The position numbers and the translations under genes are program-made. Below the pieces are notes generated by a model that saw only the letters and a program-made list of their open reading frames with translations, ran no database searches and was not told where the DNA came from. Below are positions 25,417-35,473 of a DNA stretch of 64,000 bases, in pieces; positions within the stretch are counted from its first letter, which is position 1, and every line of letters begins with the position of its first letter. This DNA comes from Coleophoma eucalyptorum (taxonomy: Eukaryota > Ascomycota > Leotiomycetes > Helotiales > Dermateaceae): NCBI GenBank assembly GCA_026120035.1, contig JALRME010000022.1:434001-498000 (forward strand), in the 5' to 3' direction.

Positions 25417-26585
25417 GGCAGCTGTAGTGAAGGCGAACTTCTGGGGCATATCCAGAAGGGCCGGGGGGGGCAAGCGGGTGTGCGAAGGGAAGTCAAGCAG
25501 CCGGACCAGAAAGACGTCGTGGGTATCGCGTGGTAGTGTGTTGTTGCAATGGCACTCCAGTAGCGTAGACTCGTAGGTTGGAGTGTGGACGTGGGCGTGA
25601 ACGTTGGCGTGGGTGGAACTGGAGTCGACTAAGTAGGGCTGCAGAAACAGCTTGGGCGTGGTTGCTGGTTCTCTCGTCGGTAGGCTCGACAAGACAAGGT
25701 AGGGCAAAAGAAAGGCACACAGTCGGAGGGGGTGTTCAGGAAGTAATAAGAATAAGGACGGAATGGAATTGAAGCGGAAGTCTCCCAGCGAAGATTATCA
25801 CCAAGGTCTAGTGCAGTATAGTCGTACTACCATGCTATTCCAAGCCGGAAAACATTTGGCATGGGGGGAGTCGACCTGCCTACAACCAGTCGACGACCAG
25901 TAAGTGGCTTACCGAGCCACTACAGCGGCGCTCCCATTGGCCTGTCCCCACCATCAGCCAGGCATGCCGTGGCATAAGCATGTCACTGCAGCCGCTGGAT
26001 TCGCGACAGGTACGATGTCACTGCCAGTGCCACATTGGAGCTCAGCCCAAGGCACGCCCGCAATCTGGCCAACCTACCCAGTTACCCTATCCCACGGCCC
26101 CCCCCCAGAACCCAGACGAACCAAGTGTGCGGAAGATGATGTTCAGCGTCACCCAGCAGTGCTGGGAAGTCCCGCGAGAGACTGCGAAAGCCTGCGACAG
26201 CCTGTCTAGGCCCAATGGCTTGGCTACAGTGACACTGAGCTGCGGCCCAGCTGGACAGTGACACAGGCAAGCTGGTACTACTGCCGTTTTCACTCTACCA
26301 GCGTGACCAGCCTGACCAGCGTCACCGTCTACTGTACCAACAAAAAATAAAAAAGGTGTTTCGCAAGAAATTGTATTGGCCGCAATAGAGTTTGCAACCG
26401 TTCTCTGCAGCGCCCACTTAATTCGGTAGTGCATCCCGCCGCATCGCTCTCACTGCTCGGGAGGGACAGCCCTGGGCGCCCACGGAAGAACGGCTCTTAG
26501 ATGTCCGACTGCTGCACCCAGGCCTTTATTGAGTGACGGACTGAATGACCGAGTTGAGTGAGTGCGTGAGTGAATAAATCCATCC

Positions 26586-26622
<37 letters not shown>

Positions 26623-27196
26623 CGAATAAAGGCGCTGGAAAACCAAGCATCGACCAGCCCTGCTCATGGATGGGTGCGCGTGGAACCCTCCTGATGCACT
26701 CAGGGCAGTGCAGCTGTTGTCCTGAGGTCTTGAACTGCAACACAAGCCATGTTTGGCAATGCCATCCCGCATGCTACTATAGGTACCTGTAAAACTTATG
26801 TAGCTTATCTCTCGCAGTTTCTGTTACCAGCTGGCTATGCCATCCACTCTCTTACTCTGTCGTTATCCGGATTTCGTGATGCGTGGTACCTGAGCGAACC
26901 CCGAGGAGAACCACCCGCGAAAACACTGCTCGGGGGGTGGTGTGTGAGTGAGGGAGTGGGGGCTGGAGATGGTCCTATTACTTACCATTTCCCTGTCAAA
27001 GGCTGATCAATCAATGCCTTGGGAAGTCAATTACGAATTTGCGAGCTACTCGAGTAAACCTCGAAACATTTGTCTGCAGCAGATGGATCCTGTGCATACT
27101 TTTTAAACTCATCTTCATCCTACGTGTATGGAACCCCCACCGCACCCATTGTCAGAATCGTAAGAATATGCACCAATGATTGAGCTTTTTTTCCGC
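25417..27196. other. Intergenic, chaperone promoter and oxygenase 3' side
   Basis: About 1.8 kb without a credible gene. A tetranucleotide microsatellite lies near 26586. The rest is unremarkable, with moderate G+C. Confidence 0.5.
26586..26622 (+). repeat. (ATCA)n microsatellite
   Basis: About nine perfect copies of ATCA, flanked on the left by degenerate GAGT/GAAT tetranucleotides. Confidence 0.95.
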
Positions 27197-28707
27197 CTAG
27201 CTATCCACATCATAAAGCACATCGGTCCTAATGACATACTTTGCATTCTTGCCTTCGGTTCCCCTCCGGACACCGGTGCCCTCGTGCAACAGGCTGCCCT
27301 CGGTCTCTCCGTGTGGGAACAGAGCGACGGAGCCTTGGATGGGCTTGACCTGATACGCATTCATACAACCCTCCCTCGCCGCTGGTAAAAAGAATGTAGT
27401 CTCGCCCGCATCAAATTCGTCATTCAGATATATCAAGAAGGTAAACAATGACGATTGCTTTGCGGTGGCCGGGCTGTTATCATAAATATATGCATCCGTC
27501 TTGGGATCAATCCCGGATGGTGGCCATGCTCCATCAATATGCGCTCTATACTCGGCCCCGGGCACATAACGATACACCCGGAATCGTCGGTTCAAGCCCC
27601 GTACTTTCTTGCCATTTATCTCTGCTGGGACAAAGGGAGACACGCGTGCCCAAAGACCGTTGTTAAATGCTTCGTCAACAATCCAGTAGAAATTGTGCGC
27701 AAGGATGGAAATCTCCTCTCCTTCGGCGCGAATGGGTGCATCCGGTGTGAAGCCCATCTTCTCGGCGGCTGCAATGATCTGGTTGCATTCTTCCCGGGAA
27801 AGGACGTCTTTGATGAGATGGAGGTTCGGAACGGTAGGATGGTCGTGATAAGTTGTTTTTGGCGGGTTTACGGAGAAGGATATCGTGTTGTCCTGCGACG
27901 CATATAGGATTGCTGGATGTAGATTTGGTGGTTTCCGTTCTACACCGGGTGTGGTCTCGATGATTCGAAAGCGTGAAGTGATATCCTGCGGTAAGCAATT
28001 GAGTATCGTTCCATTCAGTACACTGTCATATGTCCTAGCGATATCCTTTCCTCCTCTTAAGTCCCATTCTTTTTGTACGACCATTGGCCCTGTTACATCT
28101 GCCTTCTCTGCAGCAAAATCAATGGGTCCAGTCGTCCTCAGTATGGCATCCAAGACTTTAAGTAGCTCTTCCTCCCGCGATGTTCTAGCCACGCCTCCGC
28201 CAATCTGTTCGGCAAGACCACTGACAACATCGAGATCTCTGACCCAGCGGCACAAGGCACCCAGTTTAGGAACCTGTTCGCGTATTCGCATTTCAGCAAG
28301 TAATACTCTTGCCTCGATATATCCTCCATCTGCAAGAGCGCCGCTTATTCGGGAGGTGAGGTTGGCATCCACTATGATATTGTCAGCCATTGCTCCTCTG
28401 ATGGCAGTGCTGAGGGAAGTTCACCAGACGCATTAAAGCCTGTCGTGCAAGCCTTGCGGAAGTCAAACACTGCTGTCCGCAAGTCCTTACAGGCCTTTGA
28501 CTTGATCAGGCCAGGGTTCTCTGCTAGTATGTTCAATGTATCGATTGTGATTTCGAGGTCCCCGTCCGGGATGAGAGTCTGCACGCTCCTGGGTTCGCTG
28601 GAGACTGGCGTAAGAGCTACAGTTGCCGCGCCCTTGATCTTCTTTGCCGACCCCCCATCTTGGACCTCTTGTTGCTTTCTCTTCACCTTGGTCTTTGCCC
28701 TGGACAT
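27197..28707 (-). CDS. 2-oxoglutarate/Fe(II)-dependent dioxygenase (prolyl 4-hydroxylase type)
   Basis: Minus-strand exons 28425-28707 and 27197-28371 (53-bp intron with a CTGAC branch site) give 485 aa. Read separately the two open frames look like two genes; splicing at phase 1 joins them smoothly (..FNASVDANLTSRIS..). The C-terminal P4Hc domain shows the iron-binding His and Asp in YRAHIDG, the distal His in SLLHEGTGV, and the 2OG-binding Arg in YVIRTDVLY. LIKDVLSREECNQII marks the start of the domain. The N-terminus is Lys-rich (KVKRKQQ, AKKIK) and may target the nucleus. No signal peptide is seen. The middle region (residues about 95-220) resembles a fungal-specific extension. Hydroxylation of a protein or small molecule is expected; the substrate is unknown. 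Confidence 0.88.
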
Positions 28708-29048
28708 ATTGGATGTGTTGTTGATTGTTCACGGAGGGGTCAATGTCCTTGGTCCCTTGGTCTGGGGTTTTTAGAGATTTAGCGGTTGGTTGTGGGTCGA
28801 TCGACGCCACAGGGTGGCGATAAGCAATTCCTTATCTTATCTCATGCACACGTGCTCGGCAAAACACCAGGTTCGTTTCATTCCAAGCAAGCTAGCTCGG
28901 CTAGGTTCAGTAATGCTTCATATTTTCTCTATCTAGAAGTTTAAATAGATTAAATTTAGGAGTAGAATGGACCATAAATTCTACTGTTTTCGTAAACCCC
29001 AGTGTCCATATTCTCAGCGGATTCGTGATCGCCAGGTCATCTCAGTAT
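28708..29048. other. Intergenic
   Basis: 341 bp between the oxygenase start and the esterase stop, both on the minus strand. No gene is seen. Confidence 0.6.
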
Positions 29049-30279
29049 TCAACGACTCTCCGCCTCTAAAAACTCCCTCACAGCCTCCGCCACAAACCCG
29101 TGTACCTTGTAGGTAATATGACCAGTATTGTACCAAAAGTACTCAGGTATGGGCAGACATCCATATGCAGCGTAATTAGTCGCAATATCTGGGGCATCAT
29201 AATTGAGACAGTAACCAGTGGTATTCGTGATTCCCCAAGGTGCCGGATCATCAAGAATACCTGTGAGGAAGGTGTAAGTATCAAACACCATAGCTTTGGT
29301 CCCAGGATGAGTTGCTTCAAAGGTGGCTGCGTGAGAGCTAATCAGGTCGTTGTATGTATTCACCATTGTGCTGTTAGGTAGAGGAGACACGCCAGGTCGC
29401 ACGTTCAATGGCTATAAGTGTAAGTATCTTGACGACATAACGGAATTTCTACCTACTGTTCTCTCAAGAGGCGGAAGCTTCATGAACAGATAGTTCTTGT
29501 ATCCAGCATCATAGATAGACTCTATTGCTTCAAATTCGGTACTGATGATCTCTTCATAGAGCGACGGGAAGCCAGTTGCGTTGTATATGGGAAACACATA
29601 CTTGGCTGTGTCTCCAATGTCGTTGATACCAATCCAGATTGCTACTAATGCACTCGAAAGCTTGACAGGAATGTATGGTTCTGCATAGAGAGCCCATTGC
29701 TTAATCTGGTTTTCAAATGAGACGGTGTAATTGTGATGAAGTGCCGTGCTAGGTTGGTCAAGTAAGCAAAGGCCTTCCCTTTTTATAGATTATAGACGAT
29801 ATGGATAGCAACTTACAAACTTGTCGAAACATCCGATCCTGCAAAAGCGAAATCCCACAATTGAAATCGACATTTTGATGGCAGACCCGAGAAGCAGGAA
29901 GTAAGATACTCGACCCAATTCGGACCGCCAGCCGATGTGCCAATCTGATTTTGCACTATCTCATCACTCAGAAGTTGTTCCGGTGTGTATGAGTAGTTAA
30001 AAAGATCGCCGATGAAGGAGTAATTTTGTCTCCCGTCTGTGCCTTGCACATATGTGTAGCTATCACCAAAAGCCAGACTACGTAACATTAGAAATTACCT
30101 TAGGTTTTTCCAACCCCCCTCCCCCTTCCCTATTACACTTCACCGGCTCGAAGTTCGTGCAATTGAATTACTTACAGGAAATCGGTTTTATGAAAATCAA
30201 AAGCGGGCGCAGATGAGTTCTGGGTAAATGCACATACTAAGGCGGGGAGCAATAAGACGAGACCTGAGAAAAGCTTCAT
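29049..30279 (-). CDS. Secreted GDSL/SGNH esterase (CE16-like)
   Basis: Minus-strand exons 30176-30279, 29817-30077, 29457-29748 and 29049-29411 give 339 aa; intron phases are 2, 2, 0. The start MKLFSGLVLLLPALVCA is a signal peptide. Block I with the catalytic Ser is LAFGDSYTYVQG, the oxyanion Gly is in SAGGPNWVEYLTSC, block III is WIGINDIGD, and the C-terminal His is in WYNTGHIT. These features fit fungal SGNH acetylesterases that remove acetyl groups from carbohydrate. Several N-glycosylation sites support secretion. The residue three before the last His reads Asn/Tyr rather than the usual Asp, so the triad Asp should be checked. It is divergent from the ENA gene. Confidence 0.88.
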
Positions 30280-31397
30280 GGTGCACTACCTAGATTGGGT
30301 TTTGAGCTTGAAAAGACCTTTACAGCCATATTTGCAGAAAGTGAGGAGGCAGACTCTTTATTCTTACGAGCTGCCTGCCCCACCATGTCGACTTTCATCA
30401 TTAATTCCCGATATCAACAAAATTGTTCCTTCCTCGGGCTATCTCATTGGTCAACCCCACAATGCGGGGGTGATTCCATCGGTTCTTGCTGTTGAGCACG
30501 GAGAAATTGTGTCCGGAATTGCACACGTGCTATATGTAGCTACTGTGGAGGAAGGACGCTCTTGCACTTCTACAATTGAGGCTCAGGGTAAAGCCATGCA
30601 GAACAATAGAGATCTGAGGCCCGCCCTTGATCTCTTACAGGTGGCTTATCATCCTTAGCCAACCAGCCCCTCACTGAGCCGAGATGCGAGCAAACGTCCT
30701 CAAGAGATATATTAATGCTTGTCAAGTGGGATACCGAATCAGGAAGGTATTCCCATTCTCCAGCTTCGAGAAGGTTTCTTTCTTGGCGCCCCAGATATTT
30801 TCGCTGGTTTGGTGCACTCGAAGCGCCGTCAACGGCTGGAGTCATGTGTGTCTTCGGAATGTCAGTCCACAAAGCAGGACTCGTATACAAACCAAGAGCG
30901 CCAAGTCCGCCATGGCCTCCGCTCCAAGCCTGCCAAGCATCAGGTGACTAGACCTTCCAATCATTTTGGCTGCAAGCACATCAAGAGCGTTCTCCGCCGT
31001 GTGCCAAGACCGAAACCCTCCGCTCACAGCCATGCCAAGGGCTTCCTCCCAAGAGTTCCGCTCGCTTCCTGCAATATGACGATGTTGTTGGCTCTAGTTA
31101 CTAAAGAGGCGCCTATTGTACGGTACAAGAAGGCTCATCGATGCCATCCCAAGAGATCTATTCTTGGCGCCATGGTTGCTGCTGATAAGAAAAAGGTTTC
31201 GATGTCGCCATTACCTGCCCTACCTGGATTCCACGGCTCTATATATACGCGGCTGTCGCCTCTCATGAATAGCCTTTCCTCAAACATCTCAGGTATTTTA
31301 AAGGACTGAAGATATCCCAAAATTCCCTACTATTCCCTCGATTAGGAATAGACCATCATTCTTGCGTATACATATACACACATGGTCGACATTCACC
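30280..31397. other. Divergent promoter region between esterase and ENA ATPase
   Basis: 1.1 kb with a locally higher G+C middle part. It holds six PacC-type GCCAAG cores (see separate entry). Several frames on both strands look superficially coding but are interrupted by stops. Confidence 0.55.
30782..31168 (+). promoter_or_regulatory. Cluster of PacC/Rim101-type sites upstream of ENA ATPase
   Basis: The hexamer GCCAAG (PacC consensus GCCARG) occurs on the plus strand at 30900, 30932, 31003 and 31034, and its complement CTTGGC at 30782 and 31163. Four lie within 140 bp, about 360-500 bp before the ATPase start. Fungal ENA genes are known targets of the alkaline-pH factor PacC, so an ambient-pH control of this gene is a reasonable inference. 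Confidence 0.5.
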
Positions 31398-34300
31398 ATG
31401 GCACCCAAGACTCAGTCTAAGCTAAGGACCACCAAGCATCCCTTCCTCCTCTCGGTTGAAGAAGTTGCTCAGCAACTTTCAACAAACACCGAAACTGGCT
31501 TATCAGCCAGTAAAGTACAAGAACTTCAAAGTCAGCATCCGCCAAATGAGTTGGAGGGTGGAGGCGCAATTGCGTGGTATAAGATTTTGTTGAAGCAGAT
31601 CAGCAATGCTATGATTTTGGTAAGTTGACTCGCCAAGTACAATAACCAACTCTAGTTCTAACTGTTTCAGGTTCTCGTCTTTGCAATGGCCCTGAGTTTT
31701 GGAGTTGGCGATTATATCGAAGGGGGGGTCCTGGTTGCAGTCATCGTCCTCAACGTTGCCATTGGCTTCTTTCAGGAGTTCAAAGCCGAGAAGAAGATGG
31801 ATTCGCTTCGAGAATTGTCTTCTCCTAGTGCTGCAGTTCTTCGTGACGGTCGTATTGATGTAATTCCAAGGTATGATCCCATGTGCGACCAAACTACTTT
31901 ATTTTACACATTACTAACTTGATTTATAGTGCCGGAGTCGTTCCCGGAGATATTGTCATTCTCAAGATGGGAGACACCGTACCTGCAGACCTGCGAATGT
32001 TTGAAGTCATGAACCTCAACTGCGACGAGAAGTCATTGACTGGCGAGGCCGAACCTGTCGAGAAGACTATAGAAGACAATATTCGAATCCCCGGTCAAGA
32101 TACCCTTGCTAAGGAAGAGGGCGAGGTAGGCATTGGTGACCGGCTAAATATGTCTTATGCTACTACCACTGTTACCAAAGGTCGTGGCCGAGGCATTGTT
32201 GTTTTCACTGGGATGGATACCGAAGTTGGTAAGATTGCCGCTTCAACAACCAAGAAAAATCGAAAGCCCGGACGCTCGATGAGCGCGAAGAAGTATGGTA
32301 AGGCCCAGCCTGTCAAAGGACTTGGTCTTCGCTTGTATGACTTTGTCGGAAAGTTCTTGGGCCTCACCGAAGGGACTCCTTTGCAACGAAAGTTGTCCAA
32401 AGTCGCTTATATTCTGTTCGGCTGTGCTATTCTCCTGGCCATCATTGTGTTCGGTGTTAATCACTTCAATGTCGTAAGTAAACCTGGAGCTCGACAGGAT
32501 TTGGAGTCTAACCGCTAACTATCTACTAGACTGATGAGGTTGCTATCTATGCCATTTCTACTGGTATTGCTATCATCCCCGAGTCTCTTATCGCCGTTTT
32601 GACCATCACTATGGTTGTGGGAATGACAGTCATGAGAAAAGCCAATGTCGTTATTCGAGATCTCTCAGCTCTCGAAGCACTCGGTGGAGTAACCAACATT
32701 TGCTCCGACAAGACTGGCACGCTCACACAAGGTGCAATGATTGTAAAGAAAGTCTGGCTCCCAAAGGTCGGGATTTTTACAGTCCAGAATTCTATAGATC
32801 CCAACAACCCTACGGAAGGCACGGTTACCAAAGGCATAGAAACGCTGCCCGAAGAGCGTAGGGATTCTGAGCCTGTTGATTATGATCGCAAACGAAGTGC
32901 AGCTGCTCTTACATTTGACGTTCCTGCAGAAAAGGCAGCGCGCGATCAAGAGAAAAGCAAAAAAGTCGAAGAGGATAAGGAAGCTGAACTCACCCCAGAG
33001 CTTGAAGAGTTCTTAAGACCAACAGCATTATGCAATTTAGCGACTGTTGCTCAAGAAAAGGTTGAAGGAAGCGGCACGAAATGGCAAACCACAGGTGAGC
33101 CAACAGAAATCGCACTCCAAGTCTTTGCAAACAGATTCGACTATGGCAAAAAAGGCCTTGAGAACAAAGGTTGGAAGCAGATTTCCGAGTTTCCTTTCGA
33201 TAGTAGCATCAAGCGTATGTCTGTTGTTTACAATTCGCCAAGCTCCAATGAGAGCATGATTTTCACGAAAGGAGCAGTTGAGCGCGTGCTTGATCTTTGT
33301 TCCTCAATCGGTATTGGCGAACACAACCAGCCCATGACTGAGGATCTGAAGGAACACACTATCAAGCAGATGGATGAGTTCGCAAGTCAAGGACAAAGAG
33401 TTCTTGCCATTGCATCGCGAAACTGGAATGGTAGCTTTTCAAGTCGCAAACAGGATCTCGACAACAAGCGCATCACTGATGATGAACTGAGAGCCGAAGT
33501 TGAGAAGGACCTGACCCTGCTCGGTCTTGTCGGAATTTATGATCCACCTCGTGATGAAACAAAGGGTGCAATTAGAGAATGTTCTGAAGCAGGTATCAAA
33601 GTACACATGCTCACAGTAAGGTTTATTCTTCCACGAATTAATGAAACATCACTAATGCTAAAGACAGGGAGATCATCCTGCTACGGCGAAAGCCATTGCC
33701 CAAGAAATTGGCATTATTCCTCGTAATCTTGGAATCTTGTCCGATGAAGTGTCAGCATCGATCATCAAAAAAGCTACTGATTTCGACGCCATGACCGATA
33801 CTGAAATTGACAACATGCCTGAACTTCCGCTTGTCATTGCTCGATGTGCTCCACATACCAAGACGCGCATGATTGAAGCTTTACGACGACGAGGTTTATA
33901 CATGGCAATGACCGGTGATGGTGTCAACGATGCCCCGAGTTTGAGTTCTGCAGACGTCGGCATTGCCATGGGCATGGCTGGCTCCGACGTCGCTAAAAGC
34001 GCCGCCAAAATTGTTTTAACCGACGACAAATTCAATAGTATCGTGTCAGCTATTCGTGAGGGACGACGCATGTTCGACAACATTCAGAAATTCGTACTGC
34101 ACTTGCTATCATCCAACGTCGGAGAAGTTATTCTCTTGATTGCTGGGCTCGGGTTCCAGGACGAGACGGGATTCTCTGTTTTCCCCCTCTCACCACTGCA
34201 AATCCTTTGGATCAACATGATTACCTCTTCATTCCCAGCTTTTGGACTTGGAAGGGAAAAGGCCAGCTCAGACATTATGCGCCGTCCACCACACGACAAC

Positions 34301-35068
34301 AAGCGCGGTGTTTTCACAATTCAGATCCTCGTGGACATGATCGTCTATGGAATCTTGATGGGCGCTTGCACACTGTTCACATTTATTATCATAATTTATG
34401 GTGCCAATGATGGTAATCTTGGTGTGGACTGCAACAGACATTACACCGATGCCTGTGGACCAGTGTTCCGAGCTCGAGCTGCCGTTTTTGCAGAACTGAC
34501 TTGGCTGATTCTTATCTCAGCGTGGGAATTCAAGTCCATCAGACGAAGCATGTTCAGACTAGACCCAGCGTCCGAAAGCCGCTTCCCCCTATTTAAGGAT
34601 GTCTACGAGAACAGGTTCTTGTTCTGGGCCGTCGTCATTGGTGCTCTTTCCGTCTTCCCAGCCGTCTACATTCCATTTGTGAACACCAAGGTTTTTAAGC
34701 ACATTGGTATCACCTGGGAATGGTCACTGGCTGTCGGCTCAGTCTTCATTTTTGTTCTAGGCATCGAAGGATGGAAGGCTGTCAAGCGGGCTCATGGACT
34801 ATTTGAGCAAGGTGCTGCAGAGCGAGATCGGGAGGAGAGGGAGAAGAGGAAGTTAGGTCTCCGACAAGGATTCTTCACAATGGCAAGAACGGGCACTGGC
34901 TCTATTAGAAAGGTGACCCGTAGTGCCACGGGTCAGAGCTCTAGAAGTGTTGGGTCTGAATTTTCGATCAAGGAGAAGTTGGCGGATATGGCAGTTCTTG
35001 GAGCAGCCCCCACAACCAGAACACTCGTCCAGACACAAACTGACGACCGTTATTCAAGGGAAGTTTGA
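31398..35068 (+). CDS. ENA-type (P-type IID) Na+/K+ efflux ATPase
   Basis: Exons 31398-31619, 31671-31870, 31930-32473, 32530-33615 and 33668-35068 give 1150 aa. Seen in order: cation ATPase N-terminal domain, TM1-TM2, the actuator loop LTGEAEP, TM4 motif IIPES, the phosphorylation site CSDKTGTLTQG (Asp near residue 382), nucleotide-domain motifs, MLTGDHPATA and TGDGVNDAPSL, then six C-terminal membrane segments. The ENA class is indicated by the short N-terminus (HPFLLSVEEVAQQL) and FNVTDEVAIYAISTGIAIIPES. These pumps export Na+ or K+ at the plasma membrane at high pH or high salt. All introns are 51-59 bp and phase-consistent. The start ATG sits in a strong context (CACCATGG). The C-terminal tail is basic and Ser/Thr-rich. 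Confidence 0.95.
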
Positions 35069-35473
35069 TCTTGACTTGATTATTGTAATGTTTAACAATT
35101 GCTTTATGGCTTCCTCTTACGTATCTTTATTTGCCTCTAAGTGCTCTAAGTAGTTTATTATGTAAAACCAAGCCACCGTTTAGAGCACGTGGCCAGTAAA
35201 ATAATTGTAAATGTAGTAGCACATGGAAATTTAGCTGCTGGTAGTATTATTCAAGTTGTCTATCACATTGACTTATCATAGCTGTGCCACAGAATCCTCT
35301 CGCCGATATCCTATGTCTCTTGTTTGAAGGCAGGTAATCAGCAAGAAAGTGCTAGATCAGTTGAAGTAGATGGCTTCAAATAGAAGAATATTTCAAAATA
35401 ATAGGGGCCACTACTCAAAGGAGCTATATGCAGTAGAAGTAGGTATAAGAAACCCAACTAAACCCCAGTAACC
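35069..35473. other. Convergent 3' intergenic region
   Basis: 405 bp, A+T-rich, between the ATPase stop and the HET gene stop. No gene is seen. Confidence 0.6.

Noticed and set aside
27885..28436. Plus-strand frame of 183 codons opposite the 2OG oxygenase
   Set aside because: It is antisense to the conserved oxygenase coding sequence; composition follows the shadow of the real frame.
30684..31320. Plus-strand 196-codon frame and several minus-strand frames in the ENA promoter region
   Set aside because: On the minus strand a protein-like reading starting MASMSLLVPYNRRLF meets a TAG after 17 codons and later changes frame. No family is recognised on either strand. It could be a decayed gene, but the evidence is too weak to call.
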